A stretch of DNA of 64,000 bases from Sepioteuthis lessoniana. Lineage: Eukaryota; Mollusca; Cephalopoda; Myopsida; Loliginidae. The DNA lies in assembly GCA_963585895.1 (NCBI GenBank), contig OY757911.1, forward strand, positions 63,640,807 to 63,704,806, given 5' to 3'. Positions 1 through 11,912 of the stretch are shown here, one piece after another. The notes beneath the pieces were generated by a model that worked only from the letters and a program-made list of their open reading frames with translations, was not told the origin of the DNA and made no database searches. The first letter of the stretch is position 1. Every line of letters begins with the position of its first letter. A program made the translations under genes and the position numbers.

Positions 1-310
1 AATGATCAAACAGTTCTATTTCAAACAATGCAATTTAGCATAAGTCATTTGTTTACACACAGTTAAATGATCAAACAGTTCAATTTATCATAAGTCATTT
101 GTTTTTACAGATCTATTTGACCCATAGATAGAACCATATCAGGTGCTACCACTCTGAGCCAGAGTGGACCTGGGAACAATGGCAATGAAAGGGTACTCTG
201 CATTTCCCAAAGTTCCAGCATTACTGGAGCCTCACCATCAGATTGTTTAGTATCATATCAAGGACACTTGTTTTGGGGGAAATTTTATTCCGCTGCAGAG
301 ATGCTGAAGG
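1..310 (-). repeat. A-type retroposon, head and part of internal repeats
   Basis: The first 110 bases hold internal repeat units (TCAAACAGTTC, CAATTTAGCATAAGTCA). They run into the A-type head, read in reverse: GACCCATAGATAG, GGTGCTACCACTCT, CTCCAGCATTACTGGAGCC-like and CTCTGCAGAGRTGC segments. The copy is cut by the window edge, so no 3' tail is visible. Confidence 0.7.
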
Positions 311-317
311 CTGTTTG

Positions 318-495
318 TATTTCACTTTGCACTAATTCCCTTGGGAAAGGCATGAATCCTTCTGTCCTCCATCCAGCTATGAGTAAATAGTAAGGCACAC
401 TAGGTTCTTTAACTGAGTTTAGACAACCATTCTAGGAGAAGGAAAACTCTAAATTCAAACCAGCTGTACTCCACTACAATCCTTTCTCCTAAATG
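318..495 (+). repeat. C-type SINE middle part with a second 3' module
   Basis: CCCTTGGGAAAGGCATGAAT and CCAGCTATGAGTAAATAGTA match the middle of C-type SINEs. They are followed by a module (CTAGGTTCTTTA...CTAGGAGAAGGAAAACTC) that recurs in the SINE at 50479-50766 and near 1770. The copy lies between two A-type fragments of opposite orientation. Confidence 0.55.
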
Positions 496-504
496 AGTTC
501 CCTG

Positions 505-665
505 GGTTTAAGACTAAACATTCTGATGGTGAGCTTCCAGTCCTGGAGCCTTTAGGAATGTTGAGTACCACTTCTTTGCAATTGCTCTCAGATCCACTCT
601 GACTTGGAGTGGTAGTACCTGTTAGGGTTCCATCAGTGGGTCAAACAGAATTGTTTGATCTTTTA
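505..665 (+). repeat. A-type retroposon head fragment
   Basis: Contains AAACATTCTGATGGTGAGCT, CCAGTCCTGGAGCC and GGAGTGGTAGTACCTGTTAG, followed by GGGTCAAACAGAATTGTTTG. These are the A-type head in forward orientation, opposite to the copy at 1-310. No 3' tail follows. Confidence 0.65.
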
Positions 666-1750
666 CTAGAGATTAATTTTAATATTAGATAATTGTTATT
701 CTTGTGTGAATTTTTTCTGACAAGGTTTTTTAATCATATATATTGGTTAGTTTGGACTAATTTCCTTTTAGCATCTTTAAGATGAGAAAATGAAAAAGGA
801 ATTAATCAATCTACTCCAATAAAAAATATTGTATTAATTATTCAAGCTGATTTAAAGAAACATTTTAATCTTTTCTGCTGTAATTTTAAAAAATTTCTCT
901 CTTCATTTTATCATTTATCTATTTCAGTTTTGTAACGCTCACATGTGCATAAAAAGAAGAGAAAATAATTGGCAGACAACTTAACAAAAGCATTATTATT
1001 TCATTCAACTGAAATAATACAATAACAGAAAATAAGACAAATAAAAGATTGTTACTGTGGGACTTTTTTCAAGAGTAAAGTTGGTAGATGAAAAGACCAG
1101 AAGGGAACATTTGTACATCATGGTATTATAGAGACTAACACTTGTACAACTCAAATACCTTTCTCTAAGTCTTCATGATTATTATCCAGTGACAAACTGA
1201 AGCAAGATAACAAGTAATCACATCAACTGCAGATGTTATATCAGAATTTTCTTTCTCTTAGTGGGATAACTTGACAAAGAATAAGGGGTCCAACACTCCC
1301 AAGAATAATGTGCTAAGTGAACATAGAGCAAAAATCTTCCTGCTCTCTTTGACAGGTTTTGTTTTCCTCCTGCTGGGTGTCTAGCCACCCTCCTCACCAG
1401 ACAAACCCGGGGGGGCACCAGTTTAGTTGCCAATAACTCAACTATAAAATAGGTAGTACTGAGTTACATTGTACCAATAGAGCTTTGAGTGACTTGACTA
1501 TAGCAGTTTCATAGTCAAGTCGTCAGCTCAAAAGCGTTTTCATAATCAGGTTATCAGTGACTAAACCAGAACCCACATTTGTTTTTTCTGGTGAAGAGGG
1601 TGGTAAGATACTCTGCAAGATAAAAAACAAGACCTTTTGAAAGGCAGATGAAGTTCTTTGCTCAACAACTATCTCTTACACATACATACACACATAGAGT
1701 TCAAATACTGGATGAGAAAAAGGCATGAATCTATCTCTTCTCTCCCCTCC
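666..1750. other. AT-rich non-coding stretch
   Basis: No coding signal, RNA gene or recognisable mobile element is seen. Reading frames are short and low-complexity. A run of seven G near 1409 sits in a small GC-richer patch of unknown origin. Confidence 0.5.
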
Positions 1751-1764
1751 ACCAAGTTATAATT

Positions 1765-1870
1765 AGATTGTTTAGTAGACTGGGCTCTTCAGCCTTGGTA
1801 CAGCAACAATCTAGGAAAAGTAAGTCTCTGAATTCAAACCAGCTGTACTCCACTTCAAAAATTGATTTGT
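1765..1870 (+). repeat. Fragment of the alternative C-type 3' module
   Basis: GGGCTCTTCAGCCTTGGTAC and CTGAATTCAAACCAGCTGTA resemble the modules at about 386-480 and, reversed, about 50525-50610. The surrounding bases up to 2390 show nothing else I can identify. Confidence 0.4.
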
Positions 1871-2394
1871 GCTGTGTATTGCCCATGATGGAAGGGTTGG
1901 GTAAATACATGCATAGACACAGGCAGACAGACAGGGAGGAGATTTTTTTAAAAGGAATATTGTTGGGTTTTTTCATCCTTATGAATTGGATTTATTCACA
2001 CATCCACACATATACATATTTGTTAAATGGGGAAAACATGGCCTATCTCAAAGTAAACTTATTTGATAGCCAACTATCAGTAAAATAATGGCTATATATT
2101 TTGCTTATTCTTATCTTATATGCATTTGCATGATGATAGCATTTCCTAGCCAAACTCCATCCATAATGAAAGAGTCTCCATGGCAAATCATGCATCCAAA
2201 ACATTCTACTAGAGGGAATCAAATGTTTAGCAATATTTTTGTATGTGCTAGTTTGCAACATAACCAAAGCAGTTCAAACCACAGAACCTAACTGCTGTGT
2301 TAGTAGTATTTTGGTAGCTGGTGCACTGACACAGTGCATTGCTTCACTCCAAGTTTGATTTAAAAGTCACACAGATGAACATGTAACATAGTCT

Positions 2395-2687
2395 AATTCA
2401 GGAACTTATGCTTTACAAACTTGAACTTGTTTATAACGCTGCAGAAGCAACCAAAAGCATTTGTTGTGTTAAAGGTGAAGTTGCAATTGATCACCGTACA
2501 GTAAGCAGATGGTTCAAGAAATTTTACTTAGGTTACAAGAACTTCAACTATCAGGCAAGGTCCGGTAGGCCTAAATCTTTACCATAGAAGCAAATCCAGC
2601 AAGTTGTACTCAGAGAGTTTCAAAAGTATCTGCAGTAGCCAAATTGATCCTCACATTACCAAAATACTGTAAAACTTCTGACTCATC

Positions 2688-2690
<3 letters not shown>
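2395..2690 (+). pseudogene. mariner transposase N-terminal (helix-turn-helix) remnant
   Basis: Translation with frame breaks gives a recognisable mariner/SETMAR-like DNA-binding region: NAAEATK, ICCVKGE, IDHRTVSRWFKKF and ARSGRPKSL. The last two are the second helix-turn-helix and the linker before the catalytic domain. An in-frame stop follows GRPKSLP, and the sequence then runs into an (AT)n array, so the catalytic DDD domain is absent. It belongs to a mariner subgroup different from M1-M3. The family assignment is from remembered motif similarity. Confidence 0.7.

Positions 2691-2730
<40 letters not shown>
2689..2730. repeat. (AT)n microsatellite
   Basis: About 21 uninterrupted AT units directly abut the truncated mariner HTH relic. 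Confidence 0.95.
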
Positions 2731-2732
<2 letters not shown>

Positions 2733-3446
2733 TCTGCAGCAATTTTTTCCTAATCTCATTGACACATTGATTATAATGAAATCAATCAGAGAAAGTTTGT
2801 CATCTCAGTGAATAATCCTTAAAACATTCTATTTAATTTATTCTAATTAAAAGATCAATGATAAAAATTCACAAGAATAATATTTGCTTAATTTAGGATA
2901 ATTAGATGAATAATTTTTCTTCACTCTATCTTTGTCAATATTTCAGATAAGTTAAAAGAATAAATATGATTCATTGTAAGAAAAATGAATCAGAATTTTT
3001 ATTTTAGATTTATATCTTACTTTTTATTAAAATGTTTCATATTTTCATATATATTAAAAGATATATAGAAAAAATATACATTTACAGAGAATGAGAATGA
3101 ATATACACTGCAATATTTTTTGATATAATTGATATTATCTTAGTTGATACACTGTCTATATTTGTTCTAATCTCATATAAAATATTTTGAGCAGATCTGA
3201 AAATTGGTAGATTTTTAAAAAGAAGTATATATAACATAAGTATACATGTAGTACTAAAAGTTATCTTTGCTTGAATCAATAAAATGTTGCAACTTCTCTT
3301 AACAGAAAGGATAAAAGATAAATTTAATCTTGAAATCTGACCAGAGAGAGATGGTTAACAAGTTAATCTCACAAGTCATTATTGATTCAATAAATATTTG
3401 TGTTTTATCTTGGATTCTTCTATACAAGATGATTAACATTCTGATC
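2731..3446. other. AT-rich non-coding stretch
   Basis: Nothing recognisable. Frames are short and made of low-complexity AT-rich codons. Confidence 0.5.
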
Positions 3447-3454
3447 TTATAAAC

Positions 3455-4011
3455 CAGGAATTCCCAACTTTTTCAGCCTGAGGGCCTCAAAGCTTAAATC
3501 AGGAGAGACCAGAGCCACAATCTTAAAAGGACAGAAAAAAAAACAGCTAAATTCACCAGGTAAGAATCATTATTTATTAATGAGAAATCTGATGTTGTTT
3601 GCAATCACAAAAACATGTAATATCAGGGTTAAATAAAGGAGCATGTCAAACAAGGGCTGATTTGTCAGTTGAAAACACAGTGTACTCTTGACATACTTAA
3701 TTTTCAAGAACAACTGTTCACAACGATATGTAGTGCCAAGCATACTCACTGCTTATTGGGTATGGGTGATAAGGTTGGGAAATTGTCCAGATAGAAGCAC
3801 ATGGTTATTACAGAAATCAAGAATGTGGCAAGCAAAGACCTTCAAATCTTCTGAACACTAAAAATCAATGAGTTCCATCTGCAGTTGTAATAGTATTTCT
3901 TCACAGTCAACATCAAAAGGCAAAGAGAAAATTTTGAAAGTTGGGTGAAGGGCTGCACAGATGGGCCAAGAGGGTCATATGTACCTTCAAGCCACAGGTT
4001 AGGGACCCCTG
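3455..4011. mobile_element. hAT-like MITE, 557 bp
   Basis: The left end reads CAGGAATTCCCAACTTTTTC. The right end, reverse-complemented, reads CAGGGGTCCCTAACCTGTGG. These are imperfect terminal inverted repeats of the hAT CAGNGNTNCCCAAC type. The flanks are TTATAAAC (3447-3454) and TAGTAAAC (4012-4019), an 8-bp target duplication matching at 6 of 8 positions, and 8 bp is the hAT norm. No transposase ORF is present, so this is a non-autonomous deletion derivative. Confidence 0.75.
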
Positions 4012-4191
4012 TAGTAAACCATTACCGATAAGTTTATTTCTTAGTAGTGCTCCATTTGTATAACCATGTGTCAAGATTGACTTGATATTTAACTACCTCA
4101 GCCGTGGCCGTCAATAAAACTGATAATTCTAATACCAATCTGAAAGCTTGTTGTTCTAAAAGTTGATTTAGTCTAACAAATATGTATACTT

Positions 4192-4408
4192 GATTGGTTT
4201 GGTTTTTTGTTTCTTTGTTTAATGGGCTATCAACTTTTGTGGGTTATTTAATGCCAAAGCCATGTTATTATTTAAGCCATGGCAAGAAGGATAAAGGGGT
4301 TCATACATTTACCAAGAATATTAGTTTGAAAGCAAATGTAATAGTTTGAACTTACTTACTATAATGTCACAGTCCAGCACATTGGCAACTATGCCACAGA
4401 GACACCCC
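4192..4408 (-). repeat. C-type tRNA-derived SINE
   Basis: In reverse orientation: the 3' tail (GGGTTATTTAATGCCAAAGC on the + strand), the middle GGGGTTCATACATTTACCAA, the B-box-like region around AGTTTGAACTTACTTACT and the degraded A-box end GGCAACTATGCCACAGAGAC. The head is diverged, so Pol III activity is unlikely. Confidence 0.75.
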
Positions 4409-4787
4409 AATGTATCTTTGATCCAAAGCAGAAATCAAATACATATTTTATAATAAAAGAAATAGAGAATTTTTTCCTTTGAAAATATGGCATGGAAAGA
4501 TGGTTATTGAGAGGTGAGTACATTTGATGAAAAGATTTTTACAAAAATTGATTTCATCATACTAAAATAAGTTACTATTCTATTTTTATGTAAATATTAA
4601 ACTTTAAACAGAAGATATATATTTTACAATATTTGCACCGACAAAGGTCTTTACTTTATTTTGAAATAAGAATTTTTTTGGTAAGGTGAATTCAAAATAA
4701 AAATTTTACATGACCTATGTTGAATCTCAGACAATGAAAATATTTGTTTTGTGTTCTCCTAATTAATTCACTGTTTGTGTTGATATA

Positions 4788-6090
4788 TGAGGTGCCTTCA
4801 ATAAGTTTCCGGAATTTTTTCGTATGGGCACTTTTATTGATAGTACACACATGAAACTCTAGTCCCCTTCAAAGTAATCTCCTCCGGCTGCAATGCACTT
4901 GTTGTACTGATCCAACAACTTCTGGAAGGCCCCATGGAAGTCCTCTTGTGTGAGTGTGTCAATGACTTTTGTCACAGCCACTTTCATCTCCTCAATTGTC
5001 TCATAACAACAACCTCTAAGTTTTTCCTTAAGCTTAAGGAATAAGCAAAAGTCACAGGGAGCAAGGTCTGGACTATAGGAAGGGCGAGGAACTGTCTTGA
5101 TGCCAATCTTGGTCAAATAGTGTGTGACAAGGATGGAGTTATGGACTGGTGCATTGTCCTGGTAGAAATGCCACTGACCCAATTTGAAGAGTGCTGGCCT
5201 CTTCCCTAGGAATCTCTTCCTGTGAACTCCCTTAAAACCTCAACATAGTATTCCTTGTTGACTGTCTGTCCAGTGGGAACCCAGTGCATGTAGATCATGC
5301 CAGTGCTATCAAAAAAAGGGATCATCAAAAGTTTGTAGATGGATTTTGCATGCTTCCACTGGGAACTCTGTCTCTTGGTCTCTGGCTCATAGCAGTAGAT
5401 CCAGCTTTATCACAGGTCACCAGAGCATCAAGAACTACGGGATCTGAATTGATCGGCTTGACCATCTCCCTGCTGTCATGACAACATCTTTCTTTCTGAT
5501 CTTCTCTGAACACCGTTGGGATAAACTTTGCGCAAATATTCCGCATCTTCAGTTCCTCATGAATAATTGTGTGTACAGTTCCCATACTGACATCAAACTG
5601 TGCACTTATTGTCTCTATAGACACACGACAGTCCTTATCCATGAAATTCTTTATTTGACTAATCAACTCTGGTGTTCTGATTTCCTTACTCCTCCCACAC
5701 CTCTCATAATCCCTCACAGACTCCCTGCCTTCCTTGAATCTCTTATGCAACTCAAAAACTGATGCTCAATTCATGCAAGATGGTTGAAAAGCAGTCTGAA
5801 GCATTCCATACGTTTCTGTGGCATTTTTTCCAAGTTTAAAACACAATTTTATTGCATATTGTTCTTCTAAAGTGTCCACATATCCAGATTGCATTTTTGA
5901 AATTCACCAGCTGTGACAATCAGGCTTTAGTTGGGTGTATTCCAATTGCTGCTGTAGCTGTTCATTTGAAGCTGAAATCATAAAAATTGGTCAGTCATCT
6001 CATAAGATGTATAGCAATAACATTGTGAGTCTACAACAATTTTAAATGCCTGTACAAAAAAAAGTCTAGAAACTTATTTAATGACCCTTG
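4788..6090 (-). mobile_element. mariner element M1, near full length
   Basis: The left TIR begins TGAGGTGCCTTCAATAAGTT. The right TIR, reverse-complemented, begins CAAGGGTCATTAAATAAGTT. Both ends abut a TA dinucleotide, the mariner target site. The length of about 1.3 kb is right for the family. One transposase gene lies on the - strand. Against copy M2 this one lacks about 40 bp near 5345, among other breaks. Confidence 0.88.
4859..5750 (-). pseudogene. mariner (DD34D) transposase, broken
   Basis: The N-terminal part (5325-5750, reading downwards) has the HTH and linker: RDYERCGRSKEIRTPELI, VSIETISAQFDVSMGTVHTI. The C-terminal part (4859-5182) has the catalytic half: the second Asp in DNAPVH and the third in YSPDLAPCDF, with 34 residues between them, the DD34D spacing of mariner. 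It ends with QYNKCIAAGGDYFEGD. The two halves are in different frames, and the block around the first catalytic Asp is damaged by a deletion near 5345. No single reading frame covers the protein, so the copy is dead. In mollusc annotations such copies are often labelled GVQW3-like or SETMAR-like. Confidence 0.88.
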
Positions 6091-9090
6091 TAATTTGAAG
6101 AATAATATTTTTGTGATATTTTTTATAATGGAATTGTAGGGAGATAAACATAATTGTCTTCTTATTTCACCTGTCCACTGACTACATGAGAATTGAAACC
6201 ACTTAATGTTGCTTTTTTTCTATTCTCAACTTTGATGGGAGAAGACACCTTCATCAGTCCCCGCTCATAGAGCAAAATATACATGCTTTTTCACATCTGT
6301 TCATTGAACAGAACAAAGGCTTTTGTCTCTAACTCTGGCAAGGTACTTTAATTCACCTTGCCATTGAAATGAAAATCACCCAAGAAAAATAAGGCCTATA
6401 TCTTCTCATTTTTGTAACTCCTTTTATACACTGCTCATTCATGAGGCAATGTGTGTAATTTATTTGTTTGGGGCACATTACTTATTATTTTGATAACTTT
6501 TTATATATGTGTATTAAATGTCATATATGTTCATATGAGTTCATCTCATCTTTACTGTCTGTTTATTCACTGTTAGTGTATCAATGGATACATTAATTTT
6601 AAAATTAGAACCTAGTGAGTGAGGAATGTCTAAATGTCCTCCCTAGAACCAAATAGCCTGTGCCGTTCTGATACTGGTAATATATACCTATAACTAGTAA
6701 AGTTAATTCCAATAGAAGTAATCAAAATGTTTAATATTCAAAGAACATTCTTTAAAACCATTGTATTGTTGCATAGGCTTAATGATTAGTTATATTCCTC
6801 AGCCAAAAGTGTTTCTTCTAAAATTTGTAAAGTCTGTGGTTTTTTTTTTGCTCTAGTAAATAAAATTTCACTAGCATATAAAATTAATTATTAATCTAAT
6901 TACATGATAATTTAATTAGATTGCAATTAATCTCTCATGTCTAATGATACTAATTTGACATTATGTAAAACAAACTTACAATGCCAAGGTCTATAAAAAA
7001 TACTTTTATCAGTCTCACCACCACCATCACCTTCTACATTGTTATAATGCTTATCACTAATAACATCACTTACAGTATCATGTACTTCTAGGGGAGAGTT
7101 TCTTTTTTCTAAGTTCCTTCTTACAAGGAAACCACTTCAGTAGATTCATAGACATTATTGAATAAGTATTAATCATTTCTATCTGACTTCTTTTGTACTT
7201 CTACTTTGGCTGAAGAATTCAATAGATATTCTTTTCCAGTTGTATTATGAAACATTATAACTGGTGGCCTTCTTGGCAGTTAGAAAATTGAGGAGAGTGA
7301 TATTGCAAGGTTTCTTATTGCCATGATAGAAGAGGGTGGTGACACTTTTGACTTCCTCATCTCAAAAATGTTTTGCTTACTTGTTTTTTTATAATTCATC
7401 ACCCACTTAATAATAATCAAATTAATTACCACATTACTTACACTCAGAATATAGTCACAATATAACATCTCATAATATCTCAACTGTAAACCTGTAAATG
7501 ATGAAGTAGAGCCTATTTTTAAAAAACTTTGTGCATTAAATTAACCACTAAGATGATTATGAGATTAATTAGATGATCATGAAAAAATGTTCTTCTTTCC
7601 ATAAACACATTCAGCAGTATGCTATAGTGAAATTTTTATAAACACTTTAATAGATATATTTAGAAAATTATGCCAACTAAAGAAGAGAAGAAAGACATGA
7701 ACCCCAATAAAAATAGAATAAATCTCATTGCAAAAATTATTTATTGTGAAATTGCCATAAAAGCATAATCTAGTTAATTGTATCAATTTTCAATTCAGCA
7801 AATAATGAAAAAATAGACACAAAATGATTTAGGATAAGAATTTTAAAATAAATGAATAATCATTTTAGTTGTGCTTTTAAAAGAGTAAATGTAGCATAAA
7901 ACTTTTACAAGCCTTTTGATAAGGATCAAAATGTAACATCTGTTCTTAGCAATACTTTACAGTACAGTGAAAAGTTAATACTCCACACAACATTTATGTA
8001 GTTTTGATTTTCATAGAATGCTTTATAACTGCATCTTTGCAGCAAACTTCAAATAAATCAACATTCATAGATAATTCAGTTACTAATCCTTTATTCAAAG
8101 CTATAAATTTCCCATCTTTAAAAAATAAATTGGCATGTTCTTAATTTTATGTTTTAATAAGTAATTCATGGAAAAAACTTAAAAGTTTTTAAACTGCAAA
8201 ACTGAAAAGTAAAATATTGATTTTATCTATTGTAAAATGTATTTTGTAGTTATTATTGTTATTCTGCAAAATGACTGTATTTCACATCCCACCCACAAAA
8301 CCTAGAAAAAGCAAGCCACAATTTTCTAGTTATTCAACCCATACTAAGTAATGGCATTTCTCTATTTGCTTCTCTGGCCTTCCCTGAATTTCACTGATGG
8401 CTGAGTCAAAATTGCCCACCTCAATCAAGCTATTTACAACAATTTAGCTCAGACAAAATTATTGGCAAGAAAAGACTAGTGAAATATATCTATCCTAAAT
8501 TGTTTTTATTTAATATCTAAATATGATAATGAGTTAAATTTACACAAAAAAATTGTAATGACTATTACACCTTCCAAATTTTATGGACTATAGATCTGGT
8601 TGATATATATATTTCTTAGTGTTTGCTTTTTGATATACTAACATTCCTTAAAAAACACATTGGTGTTGTCACAAGTGATTTCATTAGCAAAGAAAAGCCC
8701 TATGCCAAAATGAATGTAACCGATATTTAATTGATCCAAGACATTTCAAAATATAATGATTAAAGTGTAAGGGGCCCTGTCATTCAGGTTTACAGAAATT
8801 AGGATTCTATACAGTTAAAATCAAAGCACAATTTGAATAAAAAGATAGCTTCAATTTGTTAGCATTTATATAATTTTTTAACAAACAGCAACAAATAAAA
8901 ATGAACAATTTAAGTGAGATCATTATCTCTTTAAAACAGTATTTCAGTGTGTTTAAGTCTGAAGAAAGTAAAAAGTTCTGATAATATTAATGTATTTGTG
9001 GCATAACAAATACTTGATTTACATAGTAGTAATTATCAGGATGGTAAGCTCCTGAAGTTTTTGCATGTTGACTGCTGATGCATCAAAGTG
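6091..9090. other. Long AT-rich non-coding stretch
   Basis: No exon, RNA gene or recognisable transposon is visible across about 3 kb. A short frame at 7280-7483 (-) has no conserved motif. This may be intergenic DNA or an intron. Confidence 0.5.
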
Positions 9091-9093
<3 letters not shown>

Positions 9094-9133
<40 letters not shown>

Positions 9134-9147
9134 TGTGTGTGTGTGTC
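9094..9147. repeat. (AG)n(TG)n microsatellite
   Basis: A run of AG units passes directly into a TG run. Confidence 0.95.
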
Positions 9148-9149
9148 AG

Positions 9150-10848
9150 CATTTGACTTTTGGCTTTGAAATTCCTTTGTACACTGACATCTTTGTTGAA
9201 ACTGGCTTCACTGTCCTCTCTGAAATTTTGACTTAATTTCTTTTGTATTTATGTCCAACAGTTAGTTTGACTTGACTCTAAAATGAAGAAAGAACTGATG
9301 AATCAGGATAGGCTCTTTAATCAATTTAGTTGTCACATGACCTGACTCAATTTTGCATATTATCAGCAGTCATATGAATATTTAGAAATCAATAATAATC
9401 AAGAGTCATATTCAAAATTTGTAATAGGCTTTGTGATTTGTTTAATTATGAATTTCTATTTGTAATTGACGTTATGATTTGTTGTTTTGGAATCATATAG
9501 TTCCCATAAAAACAATGAATTTAAACAGCAAAAATACAGATTATGAATATTTTCTATAAGGAATGTTGTCTTCCATGAAGTTTTTGAAAGTAAAGGATAA
9601 TATTAATATTAATATTGCCTTGATTTTATTTATTATTTGATGAAGCATTCTAAACTATTGTCAATTCCTGACTAATATTTCTTTTATATTTGTTTTAGTT
9701 GTTTTTTATCACCACTATTCAGAGCAATCAGATTAGATTTGATCTTCAGTTTCTATTAAAAAAGTTTAGCAACAAATCATCAAAATTTGCCATATAAAAG
9801 AAATTTAGTAGTTTTAAATTGTAATATAAAAGGGATAATGTTTTAGGGAGGCTTTAATGGTGAGTTTAAACAGTAAGTTCACAGCTTTCTAGTTTGGATA
9901 CTGATTCAAAAAGATAATATAGACAACAAAGTTTTAGAAATTTATTTTATACAAAAGAAACAAGAAAGAAAAATGGAAAGGATAAAGTATTGCAAATTTT
10001 GGTGTAATTTGTGGGAACTTATTTTAGAGAGAGAGTCTGGAAAACAAAATTCTTTGAATTAGAGTATTTTTTTTTTTTAGTTTTGTTGAAGAGTTTCAGT
10101 TTTCATTTGATTTTAATTGAATCTGGTGCCTTATTGTCTGGGATTACTTCTCCCTTGTTCACTCTGGCCAAAATTAAGTGCCACACATGGTCGGTTTGTT
10201 TCCTTGTTAAAAATAAATTATTATACTAACCTATTGTCTTTATCCACAATGTGCTGTTTATTGATGATCATAGACTCATGATCAAAACAGTTTAAAAATG
10301 TAACTAAAATTAAGATAAAATAAATATATGAAGTTAAAAGTAGAAGAATAATATTGTTTTTTCAGTAAGTGTATTTGAATTTGTAAATTGATAAGTTACT
10401 TATTAAATGTATAATTTGTATAAGTTCTTTTTTGATAATTATTAGAATATATAAATAACTTTTTATTCTATTCCTGAATTACAATGACAAACCTTAAAAT
10501 TTCAATTTGTCTTATGAATCAATTCTGCCTTGAATGATATTTGGTAGTCTTATATGATGCAAATGATTATTTCATTGTGTACTTTAATATATTTTCCTAA
10601 ACAGATTTTATTAAAGATTTTTCTAAATATTTCCTATATCAACCATATGCATTCATAGCTCTCTTGACTCTTCATAATTCTTAAAAGCCTAATAGGAAAA
10701 TACCAGTTATAGGATCAAAAAGTAAACAAAAAATATTTGAATTTAAAAAAATTTTTTTTTCTTGCCATGTAAAATTATTAAAAGAGAGAGCATATTTATT
10801 TTGAAATAAAATAAAAGTTGTAGACTCAAGAGCCCAAAAAAAGAGGAA
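9150..10848. other. AT-rich non-coding stretch
   Basis: Nothing recognisable. The frames at 10011-10229 (+) and 10681-10914 (-) are low-complexity or read through microsatellites. Confidence 0.5.
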
Positions 10849-10853
10849 GTGTG

Positions 10854-10887
<34 letters not shown>

Positions 10888-10907
10888 TTCTCTCTCTCTC
10901 TCTCTCT
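10849..10907. repeat. (GT/GC)(AC)n(TC)n compound microsatellite
   Basis: GTGTGTGCGCGC, then about 14 AC units and a TC run. The GTGTGTGCGCGCACACACAC part is itself a palindrome centred on GCGC. Confidence 0.93.
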
Positions 10908-11236
10908 TACACATACATGTATTTTGCTTTTATTTTTTACAGGTACTAGTACTTAGTATCTAGTTTATGAGTTATAGTCTATCAATTATCATAATCAGTA
11001 CAGAAGGTGGTACCAATATTTTCATTTAGTTTCTTTGCTGTTTTCTACTTTTTCTGGCACTGATCATCATATAGTTTTTATGATAACAGTCTCTAACCTA
11101 TAGTATTTCCTGCATGCCAGAGTTTGTCCACTTGTCTTTGGACAATTGGACATTCTGACATCATTTAAATGGTGCATATGATGGTTGACAAGTTAGTCTA
11201 AGTCATTTATGGGTTGGATTGAGTCTGCTTTTGAAG

Positions 11237-11691
11237 GTTGGTTGGTTGGTTGGTTTTGAGGCATATCAATCTTTGTAGGTTATTTAATGCCAAACCCATC
11301 TTTATGCAAATAGTCAGTCCTATTTCAAACAATTCAGTTTAGCATTAGTACACTGTTTAATCATTAAAAACATTTCTATTTCAAGCTATTCAGTTTAATC
11401 AAACAGTTCTAATTCAACTAATTCAGTTTAGTATAAGTACAGATTTTGTTTACACACAGTTAAATGTCAAACCAATTCTATGTTAAACAATTCAGTTTAG
11501 TGTAAGTACAGTTTCAATGTCAAAAACAGTTCCATTTCAAATATTTCAGTTTCGCATAAGTATGCCGTTAATTCTATTTAACCCATAGATAGGGTTAAAT
11601 AGAATTAACGTCAAATCCAGGACACTCATTGGGGGGATTTACCCCTCTGCAGAGGTGCAGTCGGTGTATTCTACAGCCCCAGCTAACTGGG
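11237..11691 (-). repeat. A-type retroposon with rearranged head
   Basis: In reverse orientation: (GGTT)n, the shared tail (GTAGGTTATTTAATGCCAAA on the + strand), four or more internal repeat units (TTCAGTTTAGCATTAGTACA and variants), then a shortened head ending AGCCCCAGCTAACTGGGT. Most of the head is lost, and at the break an inverted repeat has formed (listed separately). Flanks TTTTGAAGG and TTTTGAGGG may be a degraded target duplication. Confidence 0.8.
11567..11609. repeat. Perfect 18-bp inverted repeat with 7-nt loop
   Basis: Arm 11567-11584 is GTTAATTCTATTTAACCC. The loop ATAGATA is 11585-11591. Arm 11592-11609 is the exact reverse complement. It sits where the A-type head should be, so it looks like a break-and-fold-back product of that repeat. 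Confidence 0.95.
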
Positions 11692-11747
11692 TAATTTTGA
11701 GGGTCAGTAATCCCTTTTTTACCAATTGTATCTCAAGTAAGTGTTTG

Positions 11748-11912
11748 TGTTAAGTATACAAATTATCTCCCCTGACACTCTCGAGAAGAGAAGGCATTAT
11801 TCGATGACCAGAAGTAAACAAACGGCCATATTGGTTAATGTGCGAGTGTAAGAAGAGGGGTGTAATAAAGGCGTCTCCGTGTGCAGAGTGTTAAAGTTCT
11901 TTGTTTTTAACA
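11748..11912 (+). repeat. 5' LTR (165 bp)
   Basis: TG...CA termini. It aligns to the 3' LTR with six substitutions, all transitions, and one 6-bp indel (CTGAGT absent here). That is about 3.6% divergence, meaning a fairly young insertion. GTGTAATAAAGG contains an AATAAA polyadenylation signal suited to the R region. Confidence 0.95.

Noticed and set aside
5284..5762. Frames on the + strand across mariner M1 (also 25159-25443)
   Set aside because: They are antisense shadows of the transposase.
11901..11912. Upstream start of the LTR-element ORF at TTG 11901
   Set aside because: There is no ATG there and these codons lie inside the LTR; ATG 11913 is the first credible start.
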